Source: Flavobacteriaceae bacterium (GTDB lineage: Bacteria > Bacteroidota > Bacteroidia > Flavobacteriales > Flavobacteriaceae). From it: a DNA stretch of 64,000 bases. The position numbers and the translations under genes were made by a program. Positions 45,241 through 55,463 of this stretch are shown piece by piece (positions within the stretch are counted from its first letter, which is position 1; every line of letters starts with the position of its first letter). The DNA is taken from positions 62,001 through 126,000 of the forward strand of contig JAQWSC010000006.1 in the NCBI GenBank assembly GCA_029243385.1. The letters run 5' to 3'. The notes beneath the pieces are model-generated. The model was not told the origin of the DNA. It saw nothing but the letters and a program-made list of their open reading frames with translations, and did not search any database.

Positions 45241-45627
45241 ATGGAAGTCGTACACAAAATAGGACGTAGAAAAACAGCCGTTGCAAGAATTTACCTATCC
45301 AAAGGAAAAGGTGCTATCACGGTAAACAACAAAGCGTTGGAAGATTATTTTCCAACTGCCACACTTCAGTATAAGGTTAAACAACCTTTTACATTGAGTG
45401 AAACCACCGACACTTACGATGTTTCTGTAAATGTTGTTGGAGGAGGATTTAATGGGCAAGCCGAAGCCGTTCGATTGGCTATCTCTCGAGCGTTGGTATC
45501 TATTGATGAAGAAATCAAAACCGTCCTAAAACCCGAAGGATTAATGACTCGGGATCCAAGAATGGTGGAACGTAAAAAGTTCGGTCAAAAGAAAGCTCGG
45601 AAGAAATTCCAGTTCTCGAAACGTTAA
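45241..45627 (+). CDS. rpsI: 30S ribosomal protein S9
   Basis: Small-subunit protein S9, 128 residues, with the start VHKIGRRKTAVARIYLSKG, the middle GGGFNGQAEAVRLAISRAL and the basic C-terminal tail ending in FSKR, which reaches the P-site tRNA. It begins 1 base after the rplM stop codon, so the two are surely co-translated. A hairpin and a leader of about 160 bases follow before rpsB. Confidence 0.97.
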   Translation: MEVVHKIGRRKTAVARIYLSKGKGAITVNNKALEDYFPTATLQYKVKQPFTLSETTDTYDVSVNVVGGGFNGQAEAVRLAISRALVSIDEEIKTVLKPEGLMTRDPRMVERKKFGQKKARKKFQFSKR

Positions 45628-45633
45628 AAATGC

Positions 45634-45652
45634 CGTTTGCCTTTGGCAAACG
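45634..45652 (+). promoter_or_regulatory. Hairpin in the rpsI-rpsB intergenic leader
   Basis: Perfect 8-bp stem CGTTTGCC/GGCAAACG with a TTT loop, 7 bases after the rpsI stop. There is no T-run, so it is not a typical terminator. A second small inverted repeat, TTCGTTTGAAACGAA, lies at 45691-45705. The 159-base region to the rpsB ATG has no clear TAnnTTTG box. It could be an mRNA processing or S2-feedback site; this is inference. Confidence 0.4.
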
Positions 45653-45786
45653 TCAAGTTCATATATTTATTATTAAACCTGTAGTCGTAGTTCGTTTGAA
45701 ACGAATATTAGTTTAGCATCTAAATGGGTAAGGTCGAAAATCGCCACTTATACATTGCTAATCATACGGAACGTAAACTAAAAAAA

Positions 45787-46755
45787 ATGACAAACATTGA
45801 AGTAAAATCGCTTTTAGAAGCGGGTGTTCACTTTGGACATCTCACCCGAAAATGGAATCCCAACATGGCTCCCTACATTTATATGGAGCGAAATGGAATC
45901 CACATTATCAACCTTTACAAAACTGCTGCAAAAATTGAAGAAGCTACCAAAGCACTTCATAAAATTGCTGCTTCTGGCCGCAAAATCCTTTTTGTAGCTA
46001 CCAAAAAACAAGCAAAAGGCATTGTTTCTGAAAAAGCTGCTGCTGCCAACATGCCCTATATAACTGAGCGTTGGCCTGGTGGAATGCTTACCAACTTTGT
46101 TACGATTCGAAAAGCTGTTAAAAAAATGGCTGCTGTTGATCGTATGAAAAAAGACGGTACATTTTTAACGCTTTCTAAAAAAGAACGCTTACAAGTAGAT
46201 CGTATGCGTGCCAAGCTCGAAAAAAACTTAGGTTCAATTTCAGACATGACTCGTTTGCCTGGAGCCTTATTTGTAGTTGATATCAAACGCGAACACATTG
46301 CAATTAAAGAGGCACAAAAACTAAACATTCCAATTTTTGCGATGGTAGATACAAACTCTGACCCTCGTGAAGTTGATTATGTAATTCCGGCAAATGATGA
46401 TGCTTCAAAATCTATTGATAAAATCTTAAGTGTCGTTTCAGAGGCTGTTATTGAAGGGTTGTCTGAACGCAAAAAAGGAAAAGAACAAGAAGAAAAAGCA
46501 GCTCAAAAAACTGAGGAAGCCACTGCTGAAAAAGTCGAGGCTAAAGCTGAAGCTCCCGTTGTTGCCCAAAAAGAAGTTACTCCTGCAAAAGAAGCAGCTC
46601 CTGTTGAAGAAGCTCCCAAAGAGGAAGCTAAGGAAGAAGCTAAAGCAGCTCCTACCAAAAAAGCAACAACCAAAAAAGCGGCTGCCAAAAAGCCTGCTGC
46701 TAAGAAAACCGCTGCTAAAAAGAAAAAAGAAGACACTCCTGAAGAAGATGCTTAA
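45787..46755 (+). CDS. rpsB: 30S ribosomal protein S2 with long Ala/Lys/Glu-rich tail
   Basis: Small-subunit protein S2. From ATG 45787 (MTNIEVKSLLEAGVHFGHLT) it has 322 residues. The S2 fold ends near residue 230 (IEGLSERKKG), and a low-complexity tail of about 85 residues follows, first Glu/Ala/Val-rich, then Lys/Ala/Pro-rich with repeats such as KKAAAKKPAAKKTAAKKKK that recall histone H1 tails. An upstream in-frame ATG at 45724 would add 21 residues without family support. tsf follows 31 bases later, the usual order. Confidence 0.95.
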   Translation: MTNIEVKSLLEAGVHFGHLTRKWNPNMAPYIYMERNGIHIINLYKTAAKIEEATKALHKIAASGRKILFVATKKQAKGIVSEKAAAANMPYITERWPGGMLTNFVTIRKAVKKMAAVDRMKKDGTFLTLSKKERLQVDRMRAKLEKNLGSISDMTRLPGALFVVDIKREHIAIKEAQKLNIPIFAMVDTNSDPREVDYVIPANDDASKSIDKILSVVSEAVIEGLSERKKGKEQEEKAAQKTEEATAEKVEAKAEAPVVAQKEVTPAKEAAPVEEAPKEEAKEEAKAAPTKKATTKKAAAKKPAAKKTAAKKKKEDTPEEDA

Positions 46756-46786
46756 TTGAAAAAGAAAATTTTTTAAAGTTTACATC

Positions 46787-47611
46787 ATGGTAAAAATTAC
46801 TGCCAAAGAAGTCAATCAACTACGAAAAGCCACAGGTGCTGGAATGATGGATTGTAAAAAAGCCTTAGTAGAGGCTGAAGGAAATTTTGATTCTGCTATA
46901 GAAATACTCCGTAAAAAAGGTCAAAAAGTGGCTGCCAATCGCGCCGATCGCGATTCGTCCGAAGGTGCTGTTTTAGCCCGAGTTAATGCCGATGCAACTG
47001 CAGGAGTCATTGTTTCTATCAATTGTGAAACTGACTTCGTTGCCAAAAACGATTCTTACTTAGAATTGGCAAATAGTTTGGCCAACCTAGCTGCTGACTA
47101 TAAAGACCTTGATTCTTTTTTAAATGCGTCTTTTGACGGAATGACTGTTTCGGAAAAATTAACGCAGCAAACCGGTGTAATCGGTGAAAAAATTGAAATT
47201 GGTGGATTCGAATACTTGGAAGCTAATTATGTAGGAGCTTATATACACGCTGGTAACAAAATTGCTACCCTTTCGGGACTTTCTGCAAACGTAGCAGGAG
47301 CTCAAGAAGCTGCAAAAGATGTTGCTATGCACGCAGCTGCAATGAATCCTATTGCTTTGAACGAAGACGGAGTCGATGCCTCTGTTATTGAAAAAGAAAT
47401 TGAAATCGCTAAAGACCAACTTCGTCAAGAAGGAAAGCCAGAAGCCATGTTAGACAACATTGCCAAAGGAAAAATTAAACGATTTTTTAAGGACAATACG
47501 CTTGTAAATCAAGCCTTTATCAAAGACAGCAAACAAAGCGTTGCCGATTACGTAAAATCTGTTGACAGTAGCTTGGTAGTTACTGGGTTCAAACGTGTTG
47601 CCTTAGGCTAA
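46787..47611 (+). CDS. tsf: Elongation factor Ts
   Basis: Guanine-nucleotide exchange factor for EF-Tu, 274 residues. The N-terminal UBA-like domain has VNQLRKATGAGMMDCKKALV; the core contains the TDFVAKND motif that inserts beside the EF-Tu nucleotide site. The C-terminus contains QAFIKDSKQSVADYVK. It is the last gene of the rpsB-tsf unit, with a strong terminator 30 bases after the stop. Confidence 0.97.
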   Translation: MVKITAKEVNQLRKATGAGMMDCKKALVEAEGNFDSAIEILRKKGQKVAANRADRDSSEGAVLARVNADATAGVIVSINCETDFVAKNDSYLELANSLANLAADYKDLDSFLNASFDGMTVSEKLTQQTGVIGEKIEIGGFEYLEANYVGAYIHAGNKIATLSGLSANVAGAQEAAKDVAMHAAAMNPIALNEDGVDASVIEKEIEIAKDQLRQEGKPEAMLDNIAKGKIKRFFKDNTLVNQAFIKDSKQSVADYVKSVDSSLVVTGFKRVALG

Positions 47612-47640
47612 GCAAACTTCCTTATTTTATATAAATTGAA

Positions 47641-47665
47641 AACCCGCTAGTAAGCGGGTTTTTTT
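47641..47665 (+). terminator. Rho-independent terminator after tsf
   Basis: Perfect 8-bp stem AACCCGCT/AGCGGGTT with loop AGTA, followed by TTTTT. A 160-base gene-free stretch then leads to pyrH; it holds no recognisable feature apart from the pyrH promoter box. Confidence 0.9.
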
Positions 47666-47826
47666 ATAAAAAAGTTTAGCTATTCCTGTGACCGTAAAAA
47701 ATAAACGGGCAATTGAGCTCTAAAAACAATCGTCAAACGAGATGTTACCTGAAGCAGAAATAGGGCAACCTTAAAAGAAAATGTGGAGGAATATTGAATG
47801 TGCCTCTCCATATCAATCCCTTTGAT

Positions 47827-47834
47827 TATATTTG
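47827..47834 (+). promoter_or_regulatory. Bacteroidota -7 promoter box for pyrH-frr
   Basis: TATATTTG (TAnnTTTG), 18 bases before the pyrH ATG. No good -33 partner is visible. Confidence 0.6.
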
Positions 47835-47852
47835 TAGTTCAAAACATTTTCC

Positions 47853-48560
47853 ATGCATTACAAAAGAATTCTCTTAAAACTCAGTGGTGAAGCCCTCTTG
47901 GGAGATCGTGCCTACGGAATAGATCCGGTTCGGCTTTCAGAATATGCTCAAGACATTAAGTCAGTTGTTGATCAGGGAGTAGAACTCGCTATTGTAATTG
48001 GGGGAGGAAATATTTTTAGAGGTGTTGCTGGTGCCAGTAACGGCATGGATCGAGTGCAAGGAGATTATATGGGAATGTTGGCGACCGTCATCAATGGCTT
48101 GGCGCTTCAAAGCGCTTTGGAAGATGCAGATGTCCCTACCCGACTCCAAACAGCCATCAAAATTGAAGCCATCGCGGAGCCTTATATCAAACGAAAAGCG
48201 GTTCGACATCTCGAAAAAGGACGAGTCGTCATTTTTGGTTCAGGCACAGGAAATCCTTTTTTTACAACCGATTCTGCTGCAGTACTTCGAGCGATTGAGA
48301 TCAATGCTGATGTGATTTTAAAAGGAACTCGTGTGGATGGTATTTATACGGAAGATCCGGAAAAAAACACCAACGCTATCAAATTTGACAACATTTCATT
48401 TAACGATGTGTTGACCAAAGGCCTAAAAGTAATGGACACTACTGCTTTTACTTTGAGCCAAGAAAACAAATTACCGATTATCGTATTTGACATGAATACA
48501 CGCGGAAACCTTATGAAAGTAGTTTCTGGAGAAAATATTGGAACCAAAGTAAACATCTAA
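47853..48560 (+). CDS. pyrH: UMP kinase
   Basis: Phosphorylates UMP to UDP in pyrimidine nucleotide synthesis; a hexameric cytoplasmic enzyme of the amino-acid kinase family. The 235-residue protein shows [14 protein letters not shown] at the N-terminus, the glycine-rich [12 protein letters not shown], the uridine-binding [17 protein letters not shown] and [15 protein letters not shown]. frr follows after 10 bases; the pyrH-frr pair is conserved across bacteria. Confidence 0.97.
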   Translation: MHYKRILLKLSGEALLGDRAYGIDPVRLSEYAQDIKSVVDQGVELAIVIGGGNIFRGVAGASNGMDRVQGDYMGMLATVINGLALQSALEDADVPTRLQTAIKIEAIAEPYIKRKAVRHLEKGRVVIFGSGTGNPFFTTDSAAVLRAIEINADVILKGTRVDGIYTEDPEKNTNAIKFDNISFNDVLTKGLKVMDTTAFTLSQENKLPIIVFDMNTRGNLMKVVSGENIGTKVNI

Positions 48561-48570
48561 ATTTTTGGAT

Positions 48571-49122
48571 ATGGAAGAAGTAGAATTTATCCTAGAAAGT
48601 GCTGAAGAAGCCATGAAAAATGCGGTAATTTATTTGGAAAAAGAATTGCTCAATATTCGGGCTGGAAAAGCCAATCCCAATATGCTTTCAAGTATAAAAG
48701 TAGATTATTATGGTGCGCAAACACCTCTTAGTCAAGTAGCAAATGTTAATACACCCGATTCACAAACGCTTTCTGTTCAGCCTTGGGAAAAAAGTTTTTT
48801 GCAAGAAATTGAGCGTGCTATTATGGCTGCCAATTTGGGTTTTAATCCTTCAAATAATGGAGAATCTATCATTATCAATATTCCTCCCCTTACCGAAGAA
48901 CGACGTCGGGAGTTAGTGAAAATTGCAAAGTCAGAAATAGAACATTCCAAAGTGAGCATTCGAACAGCTCGAAAAGACGCTAACAATGAACTCAAGAAAA
49001 CAGAAATTTCGGATGATCTCAAAAACAATGTAGAAATTGATATTCAAAAATTGACCGATCAATTTATTTTAAAAGTGGATGCAATCTACATTGCTAAAGA
49101 AAAAGAAATTATGACTGTTTAA
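48571..49122 (+). CDS. frr: Ribosome recycling factor
   Basis: Splits post-termination ribosomes together with EF-G. From ATG 48571 the protein has 183 residues, with AEEAMKNAVIYLEKELLNIR, the conserved RAGKANPNML loop, the tip PLSQVANVNTPDSQTLSV and the C-terminal helices starting PPLTEERRRELVKIAK. An in-frame TTG two codons upstream is less likely than this ATG. It closes the pyrH-frr operon. Confidence 0.97.
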   Translation: MEEVEFILESAEEAMKNAVIYLEKELLNIRAGKANPNMLSSIKVDYYGAQTPLSQVANVNTPDSQTLSVQPWEKSFLQEIERAIMAANLGFNPSNNGESIIINIPPLTEERRRELVKIAKSEIEHSKVSIRTARKDANNELKKTEISDDLKNNVEIDIQKLTDQFILKVDAIYIAKEKEIMTV

Positions 49123-49172
49123 TCGATGATTGACAGCACTATTTTCTCCAGTTTTCACAGACTTTATAACTC

Positions 49173-51578
49173 ATGATCCAGTGGATAAACACTAATTTTT
49201 GGGGACTTGTTTCTCGTCTCATTCTAAGAAACCGAGTCATACTCCTTCTTGTTGTAGCAGGCATCACTGTGTTTATGTCCATGCAATGGAAGCATATGCG
49301 GTTTACTTTTACAGAAGCCAATCTACTTCCCGACGATCATGAATACAACCTTCAATACGAAGAGTTTTTAAGCATCTTTGGGGAAGAAGGAAATCTGATT
49401 GTTTTAGCGATTAAAGACAGTGCTTTTTTTGAGCCTAAAAATATTGTTGCCTGGAACAACCTTGCCGACACGATAGCAAGTTATGCTGAAGTAGCCAATG
49501 TAATATCAATCGGAAATTTAAAAAAATTAAAAAAGAACCCACGAAAAAAAAGGTTCGAATTGGCCCCTTTGGCAATAAGCAATCCTAAAAATCAAACCCA
49601 AGCCGATCAGTTAAAAAGCACGCTTTTTCAAGAACTTCCTTTTTATGAAAACTTACTGTTCAATAAAAAAACAGGAACCGTTCAAACGGCTATCTATCTG
49701 GATAAAAAAATTGTCAACAAACTTGAACGCAAGCTTTTTGTATATGACATTCTTATTCCTGCGATTGAACAATTTGAAAAAGACAACAATGTCAACATTC
49801 GAGCATCGGGAATGCCTTATGTTAGGACATTAAACGCGCAAAATATCGTTGACGAAATAGGTATGTTTGTTGTTGTAGCCATGCTCGTCACTACCTTGAT
49901 ATTCTTTTTCTTTTTTCGATCGATTCGGGCAACTTTAATTTCCATGTGCGTTGTTATTATCGGTGTAATGTGGGCCTTTGGTGTATTGGGATTACTCAAT
50001 TATGAGATAACAGTACTTACTGCATTGATTCCGCCATTGATTATTGTTATCGGTGTTCCAAATTGTATTTTCTTAATCAACAAATACCAACATGAGGTCA
50101 AAAAGCACGGAAATCAAGCTCGATCGCTTCAACGTGTCATTTCAAAAATTGGAAACGCTACGCTAATGACCAATATGACGACTGCGTCGGGGTTTGCCAC
50201 ATTTATGCTTACCAACAGCCAGCTTTTAAAAGAGTTTGGACAAGTAGCTTCTATCAACATTATGCTGATTTTTTTACTGTCTCTGTTGATGATTCCTATA
50301 ATTTACAGCATTTTGCCTTTGCCCAACGAAAAACACCTGAAGCATCTAAGCAACCGCTGGATGATTGATTTGGTTAAGTGGATGGAAAAAATGGTGCGGC
50401 ATTACAGAATCCAAGTATATATTGTTTCTATTGCAGCACTGGTTTTAAGTGTGATAGGCATATATCAAATTAAACTTTCTGGAAGTATGATTGAAGACAT
50501 GCCCAAGAAAACGGAGTTTGTAGATGACATTCGTTTTTTTGATAAAGAATTTGATGGAATCATGCCTATTGAAATCATGATTGATACGCGAAGAAAAAAC
50601 GGAGTGATGAAATTAGCCACCTTGCGTAGGATGAGCGCATTGGATGAACACATCCAAGAAACTCCCGAATTATCAGCTCCTTTTTCTGTTGTCAATGTAG
50701 TAAAATACATCAAGCAAGCATATTACAACGGAAATCCCAATTATTTTCAGCTTCCATCGGCACAAGAAAACAATTTTATTTTTTCATATGCGAAGAAAAG
50801 CAGTTCAGAGCTTGGATTGCTCAATTCGATAGTAGATTCTACGGGGCAAATCGCTCGAATGACAACAAGAATTCGGGATATTAGCACCGAAAAAATGGAG
50901 GCCGTAGAAGCCAATTTATTGGCGACTATTCAGAAATATCTCCCCGATGATAGATACACTGTTACCGTTACTGGAAAAGCACTTGGTTACTTAAAAGGAA
51001 CACGCTATTTAATTAAAAACTTGATACTTTCTCTATCGTTGGCCATTTTATTAATTGCTTTGTTTATGGCATATATGTTTCGCTCTTGGCGGATGATTTT
51101 AATTTCTTTAATTCCAAATTTACTTCCATTGCTCATTACTGCAGGAATGATGGGCTTCTTGGGGATTCCCATCAAACCCTCTACTATACTTGTTTTTAGT
51201 ATTGCCTTTGGAATTTCGGTAGATGATACCATTCATTTTTTAGTAAAATACAGGCAAGAACTCAAAGCTAACAAATGGAAAATTGTTAAATCGGTTTATG
51301 CTGCTCTCTACGAAACAGGCATTAGTATGTTTTACACATCGATTGTTTTGTTTTTTGGGTTTTCAGTATTTATGATTTCGAGCTTTGGAGGAACCGTAGC
51401 TTTGGGAGGACTTGTTTCTGCGATCCTATTATTTGCCATGCTCGCCAATTTGATTTTATTGCCTAGCTTACTTATATCTCTAGAAAAAAGCATTTCAAAT
51501 AAAAAAGTGTTGAAAGAGCCCAAGTTCAATCTTATTCCAAAAGAAGATGAGGATATAACTACTGAAAACACTCCCTAA
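49173..51578 (+). CDS. MMPL/RND-superfamily membrane transporter
   Basis: An 801-residue protein with the pseudo-duplicated RND/MMPL layout: one helix, a periplasmic loop (about 55-225), five helices, helix 7, a second periplasmic loop, then five helices. Sterol-sensing-like segments are present ([20 protein letters not shown] and the second-half [16 protein letters not shown], where the acidic pair may take part in proton relay). Such proteins export lipids or hydrophobic compounds; the substrate is unknown. It has no adjacent membrane-fusion or outer-membrane partner, which suggests it acts alone. The C-terminal tail is acidic and cytoplasmic. Confidence 0.88.
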   Translation: MIQWINTNFWGLVSRLILRNRVILLLVVAGITVFMSMQWKHMRFTFTEANLLPDDHEYNLQYEEFLSIFGEEGNLIVLAIKDSAFFEPKNIVAWNNLADTIASYAEVANVISIGNLKKLKKNPRKKRFELAPLAISNPKNQTQADQLKSTLFQELPFYENLLFNKKTGTVQTAIYLDKKIVNKLERKLFVYDILIPAIEQFEKDNNVNIRASGMPYVRTLNAQNIVDEIGMFVVVAMLVTTLIFFFFFRSIRATLISMCVVIIGVMWAFGVLGLLNYEITVLTALIPPLIIVIGVPNCIFLINKYQHEVKKHGNQARSLQRVISKIGNATLMTNMTTASGFATFMLTNSQLLKEFGQVASINIMLIFLLSLLMIPIIYSILPLPNEKHLKHLSNRWMIDLVKWMEKMVRHYRIQVYIVSIAALVLSVIGIYQIKLSGSMIEDMPKKTEFVDDIRFFDKEFDGIMPIEIMIDTRRKNGVMKLATLRRMSALDEHIQETPELSAPFSVVNVVKYIKQAYYNGNPNYFQLPSAQENNFIFSYAKKSSSELGLLNSIVDSTGQIARMTTRIRDISTEKMEAVEANLLATIQKYLPDDRYTVTVTGKALGYLKGTRYLIKNLILSLSLAILLIALFMAYMFRSWRMILISLIPNLLPLLITAGMMGFLGIPIKPSTILVFSIAFGISVDDTIHFLVKYRQELKANKWKIVKSVYAALYETGISMFYTSIVLFFGFSVFMISSFGGTVALGGLVSAILLFAMLANLILLPSLLISLEKSISNKKVLKEPKFNLIPKEDEDITTENTP

Positions 51579-51585
51579 AAACCGT

Positions 51586-51593
51586 TATATTTG
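51586..51593 (+). promoter_or_regulatory. Bacteroidota -7 promoter box for asnS
   Basis: TATATTTG (TAnnTTTG), 23 bases before the asnS ATG, partly in the short gap after the transporter gene. Confidence 0.6.
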
Positions 51594-51616
51594 CCAACGT
51601 CAAAAGTATAGAACAA

Positions 51617-53026
51617 ATGAATTTCCAGACCGTAAAGGCGCTATTATCCGACACTCATCAACTGCACGATGTGCATGTCAAAGGATGGGTCCGTACTTTT
51701 CGCGCCAATCGATTTATTGCACTCAATGATGGATCCACCATTCAAAACATTCAATGTGTTGTAGATTTTGAAAAGCTTGAAGAAGAACAGCTCAAAAGAA
51801 TTACTACGGGAGCCGCAATTTCCGTTTCCGGAATCTTGGTAGAAAGTCAAGGAAAAGGACAATCGGTCGAAATTCAAGTTTCCCGCATAGAAATATTAGG
51901 GGATTCAGATCCTGATGAATATCCCATTCAACCTAAAAAGCATTCGTTTGAATTTTTAAGAGAAAAAGCGCATTTACGCGTTCGAACTAATACATTTTCT
52001 GCGGTAATGCGAGTACGCTCTGCACTGTCTTTTGCCGTGCATCAATATTTTCATAAAGAAGGTTTTTATCACGTTCATACTCCCATAATCACAGGTAGTG
52101 ATGCGGAAGGTGCAGGAGAAATGTTCCGAGTTACCACCTTGGATAAAAGTGAAAGCAACCCGGAAGAAGACTTTTTTGGAAAAGAAACCAACCTAACTGT
52201 TTCGGGTCAATTAGAAGCAGAAACCTATGCAATGGGAATGGGAAAAGTATATACTTTTGGCCCTACTTTTCGTGCCGAAAACTCCAATACATCAAGGCAC
52301 TTGGCTGAGTTTTGGATGATTGAACCGGAAGTGGCTTTTAATGAGCTGGACGACAATATGGATTTGGCAGAAGACTTTATCAAATCGGTTTTAAGCTATG
52401 TGGTGGACTATTGTGCGGATGATTTGAAGTTTTTAGATCAACGATTGGAGCAAGAAGAAAAAACAAAACCGCAACTTCAACGAGCTGAACTCGGATTGTT
52501 GGAACGTTTGCAATTTATAATTGAAAATCAATTCAAACGCGTTTCGTACACAGAAGCAATTGAAATTCTTAAGAACTGTAAGCCCAATAAAAAGAAAAAA
52601 TTCAAATACATTATCGACGAGTGGGGAGCTGATCTTCAAAGCGAACACGAGCGATATTTGGTAGAAAAACATTTTAAATGTCCCGTTATTTTGTTTGATT
52701 ATCCTGCAAAAATCAAAGCGTTTTATATGCGACGCAACGAGGATGGGAAAACCGTCCGTGCCATGGATATTTTGTTTCCAGGAATTGGAGAAATGGTGGG
52801 AGGCTCTCAACGAGAAGAACGTTTGGAAGTTTTGAAAGAGCGGATGGCGGAAATGGATATCGAAGAAGAAGAACTTTGGTGGTATTTGGAATTGCGTAAA
52901 TTTGGAACCGCTCCACACAGTGGGTTTGGGCTTGGATTTGAGCGATTGGTTCAATTTACCACAGGAATGGGAAACATCAGGGACGTGATCCCGTTTCCAA
53001 GAACGCCGCAAAATGCCGATTTTTAG
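51617..53026 (+). CDS. asnS: Asparaginyl-tRNA synthetase
   Basis: Class II synthetase charging tRNA-Asn in the cytoplasm. The 469-residue protein has the N-terminal OB anticodon-binding domain ([20 protein letters not shown]), motif 2 with [21 protein letters not shown] shortened here to its core [15 protein letters not shown], and motif 3 [12 protein letters not shown]. The insertion between strands of the catalytic domain is slightly shorter than in some relatives. rpoN follows about 90 bases later, a common flavobacterial neighbour. Confidence 0.97.
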   Translation: MNFQTVKALLSDTHQLHDVHVKGWVRTFRANRFIALNDGSTIQNIQCVVDFEKLEEEQLKRITTGAAISVSGILVESQGKGQSVEIQVSRIEILGDSDPDEYPIQPKKHSFEFLREKAHLRVRTNTFSAVMRVRSALSFAVHQYFHKEGFYHVHTPIITGSDAEGAGEMFRVTTLDKSESNPEEDFFGKETNLTVSGQLEAETYAMGMGKVYTFGPTFRAENSNTSRHLAEFWMIEPEVAFNELDDNMDLAEDFIKSVLSYVVDYCADDLKFLDQRLEQEEKTKPQLQRAELGLLERLQFIIENQFKRVSYTEAIEILKNCKPNKKKKFKYIIDEWGADLQSEHERYLVEKHFKCPVILFDYPAKIKAFYMRRNEDGKTVRAMDILFPGIGEMVGGSQREERLEVLKERMAEMDIEEEELWWYLELRKFGTAPHSGFGLGFERLVQFTTGMGNIRDVIPFPRTPQNADF

Positions 53027-53116
53027 GTTTTTAATGCATGTAAATTCTACGGAAACAATCCTTTATCAATGCATAAGCTGTTTTTTTTGTATTTTTAACA
53101 ATCCCAAGGATGAACG

Positions 53117-54568
53117 ATGCTAAAACAACAACTTCAATATAAGCTTTCTCAAAAGCTGTCTCCACAGCAAATTCAGTTAATGAAACTGATACAGTTGCCT
53201 ACGCAAGAATTTGAAGAACGTCTGCAACAAGAAATCGAAGAAAATCCTGCATTAGAAAACGGAAAAGAAGCAGAGGCTGCCGAAAAGGAAGCGGATGATT
53301 TTGAGGCCCCATCTGACAATGAAGTAATCAATACGGATGACATCAACATTGATGATTACCTTAGCGATGATGAAATACCACAATACCGACTGCAAGCCAA
53401 TAATTACAGTCAAGATGATGAGGAAAAACAAATTCCTTATGCAGGCGGCATTACCTTTCACCAATATCTAGCCAGTCAATTAGATACTTTTTCTTTTTCC
53501 GATCATCAAAAAGAAATCGCCTCGTTTTTATTAGGAAGTATTGATGAAATGGGGTATATCCGAAGAGATATGCTTGATATTGTAGATGATTTGGCTTTTA
53601 TCCAAAACATTACAACCGATGAAAAAGAGGTCGTTTCTGTCCTCAAAAAAATTCATCATTTAGATCCTGCGGGTGTGGGTGCAAGAGACCTACAGGAGTG
53701 TTTGTTGATTCAACTCAAAAGAAAAGAAATCTCAGTTCCTATCAAGCTAGCAATTCAAATTTTAGAATTGGAATTTGACGCTTTTTCAAAAAAACACTTC
53801 GAAAAACTACAACTAAAATTGGATGTCGGAGAAACCCTATTGAAAGAGGCCGTTCTTGAAATCGAAAAATTAAATCCCAAGCCCGGAGCTTCCTTTTCTG
53901 GAAACTCTCGAATAAACTCCCATGTAGTCCCCGATTTTACCATCCAAATTGTAGATGGAGAATTGGTGTTGACGCTCAACGGAAGAAACGCTCCCGAACT
54001 TCATGTTTCTCCCGATTACAACAACATGTTGTTGGGCTATAAGAATAGCAAAGAAAAAAGCAAAAGTCAAGCTGAAGCTGTATTGTTTATCAAGCAAAAA
54101 CTGGATGCTGCCAAATGGTTTATAGATGCTATTAAGCAACGAAATCACACCTTGATTATTACTATGGATGCCATCATGAAATATCAAGAAGAATATTTCT
54201 TAACAGGTGATGATCGCCTAATTCGACCCATGATATTAAAAGACATCGCCGATATCATTGGAATGGATATTTCAACCATATCGCGCGTGGCGAATAGCAA
54301 ATATGTTGATACTCCATACGGAACCAAACTCATCAAATCATTTTTCTCAGAAGGAATGACTACAGAAAAAGGGGTTGATGTCTCTACCATTCAGATCAAA
54401 GATTCACTGACCCAGATATTGGAGGAAGAAAACAAGAAAAAACCGCTTACCGACGAACAATTGACTGTATTGCTCAAAAAACAAGGCTACCCGATTGCTC
54501 GCAGAACCGTAGCCAAATACAGAGAACTTTTAGGATTCTCAGTAGCTCGGTTGCGAAAAGAAATTTGA
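53117..54568 (+). CDS. rpoN: RNA polymerase sigma-54 factor
   Basis: Alternative sigma factor that needs AAA+ activator proteins and recognises -24/-12 promoters. The 483-residue protein has region I at the N-terminus (QKLSPQQIQLMKLIQLPTQE and EENPALE), an acidic region II (about 55-100), the core-binding region III, the helix-turn-helix (DISTISRVANSKYVDTPYG) and the RpoN box with ARRTVAKYRE at about 462-471. The stop lies 1 base from the stop of the convergent CDGSH gene. No sigma-54 activator is encoded in this window. Confidence 0.97.
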   Translation: MLKQQLQYKLSQKLSPQQIQLMKLIQLPTQEFEERLQQEIEENPALENGKEAEAAEKEADDFEAPSDNEVINTDDINIDDYLSDDEIPQYRLQANNYSQDDEEKQIPYAGGITFHQYLASQLDTFSFSDHQKEIASFLLGSIDEMGYIRRDMLDIVDDLAFIQNITTDEKEVVSVLKKIHHLDPAGVGARDLQECLLIQLKRKEISVPIKLAIQILELEFDAFSKKHFEKLQLKLDVGETLLKEAVLEIEKLNPKPGASFSGNSRINSHVVPDFTIQIVDGELVLTLNGRNAPELHVSPDYNNMLLGYKNSKEKSKSQAEAVLFIKQKLDAAKWFIDAIKQRNHTLIITMDAIMKYQEEYFLTGDDRLIRPMILKDIADIIGMDISTISRVANSKYVDTPYGTKLIKSFFSEGMTTEKGVDVSTIQIKDSLTQILEEENKKKPLTDEQLTVLLKKQGYPIARRTVAKYRELLGFSVARLRKEI

Positions 54569-54569
54569 T

Positions 54570-54746
54570 TTATTCTTTGTGTGAGCCATCACAAAATGGC
54601 AACTCCTTGGATTTTGTACATCCACAAAGGGTAAAACGAGGTCGATGCTTTATTTCGTTACCGCTTTCGTCGGTCAGTATTACCGGACCTTGAACAACTA
54701 TCTGTCCTTTTGATTTTCTAAAAATTGTAACCTGCTCTCTCTTCAT
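54570..54746 (-). CDS. Small CDGSH-type iron-sulfur protein (58 residues)
   Basis: Short gene on the minus strand, ATG at 54744-54746, stop TAA at 54570-54572. The C-terminal half reads FTLCGCTKSKELPFCDGSH, an exact CxCx(6)PxCDGxH pattern: three Cys and one His that bind a 2Fe-2S cluster as in mitoNEET-type proteins. The N-terminal half is a short beta-rich segment (GQIVVQGPVILTDESGNEI). It has no signal peptide, so it is cytoplasmic; a redox or cluster-transfer role is likely but the partner is unknown. The adjacent stops of this gene and rpoN are separated by a single base. Confidence 0.9.
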   Translation of the reverse strand: MKREQVTIFRKSKGQIVVQGPVILTDESGNEIKHRPRFTLCGCTKSKELPFCDGSHKE

Positions 54747-54810
54747 ATATGCGCACTCATTTATTTATTCTACAATAAAAATTTCCTGTTTTTTACTCAA
54801 GTAATTAAAA

Positions 54811-55362
54811 CTACTTTTCAAGAAAGTTTTTTATTCTTTTGTCTTTAGAAAATTTTAATGAATTGAAATTTTCACTTCCTCCTTTTGGAATAGATAGTGT
54901 TTTCCATTTTTCACCACAAATCACTTTACCAATCATTACAATTTGTCCAATGTGATATGAATAATGGCAGAGTTGCCTGTTAATACATTCCGTTACTGTA
55001 TGACCTTCATTTCTTATATAACTAATCTTATTTAAATCTTCATTTGAAAGGTTTTCAAGAGCCTCAAATAACACTTTCCACCCTTTATTCCAAATATCAA
55101 TTAGTTCAGGTTTTGTTTGAATAGTGTCTTTGAATTCATCATCCCTGTCTCTCCATTCTTTTTCTCCATCTGAATTCAAAAAATCACTCCATCTGGAAAT
55201 CATATTCCCACTTAAGTGTTTGACTATTGTGTTTATAGAGTTGGATTCTGAATTTAATGTAAATGAAAATTGGGTTTCGGGAATTTGTTCAATAGTTTTT
55301 TCGCCTAATTCTTTATAATATTTGAACTGTAATATTGACGACTTTAAAAATGTACTTTCCAT
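54811..55362 (-). CDS. DinB/YfiT-superfamily protein (DUF1572-like)
   Basis: A 183-residue four-helix-bundle protein from MESTFLKSSILQFKY. The DinB-type metal site is present: VKHLSGN supplies one His and HYSYHIGQIV supplies the HxxxH pair near residues 130-135; the sequence WRDRDDEF between them is typical for the DUF1572 group. Family members bind a divalent metal and some act as thiol-dependent transferases; the substrate is unknown. A reading 10 residues longer is possible. The gene is visibly AT-richer than the flanking core genes and uses AGA for Arg, in keeping with the accessory block to its right. Confidence 0.82.
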   Translation of the reverse strand: MESTFLKSSILQFKYYKELGEKTIEQIPETQFSFTLNSESNSINTIVKHLSGNMISRWSDFLNSDGEKEWRDRDDEFKDTIQTKPELIDIWNKGWKVLFEALENLSNEDLNKISYIRNEGHTVTECINRQLCHYSYHIGQIVMIGKVICGEKWKTLSIPKGGSENFNSLKFSKDKRIKNFLEK

Positions 55363-55463
55363 TTTCTTAATTTGTAAAAAATTACTTTTCAAAAGTTGGG
55401 TAAAAATAACGAATACTTAATTCTACTCCACGGTAACGGAGTGTTTTAAAAAGGAAGTTTCAT

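Noticed and set aside
46500-46755. DNA repeat array at the 3' end of rpsB
   Set aside because: The repetitive look comes from Lys/Ala/Glu codons of the S2 tail and not from true tandem DNA repeats; no CRISPR-like spacing.
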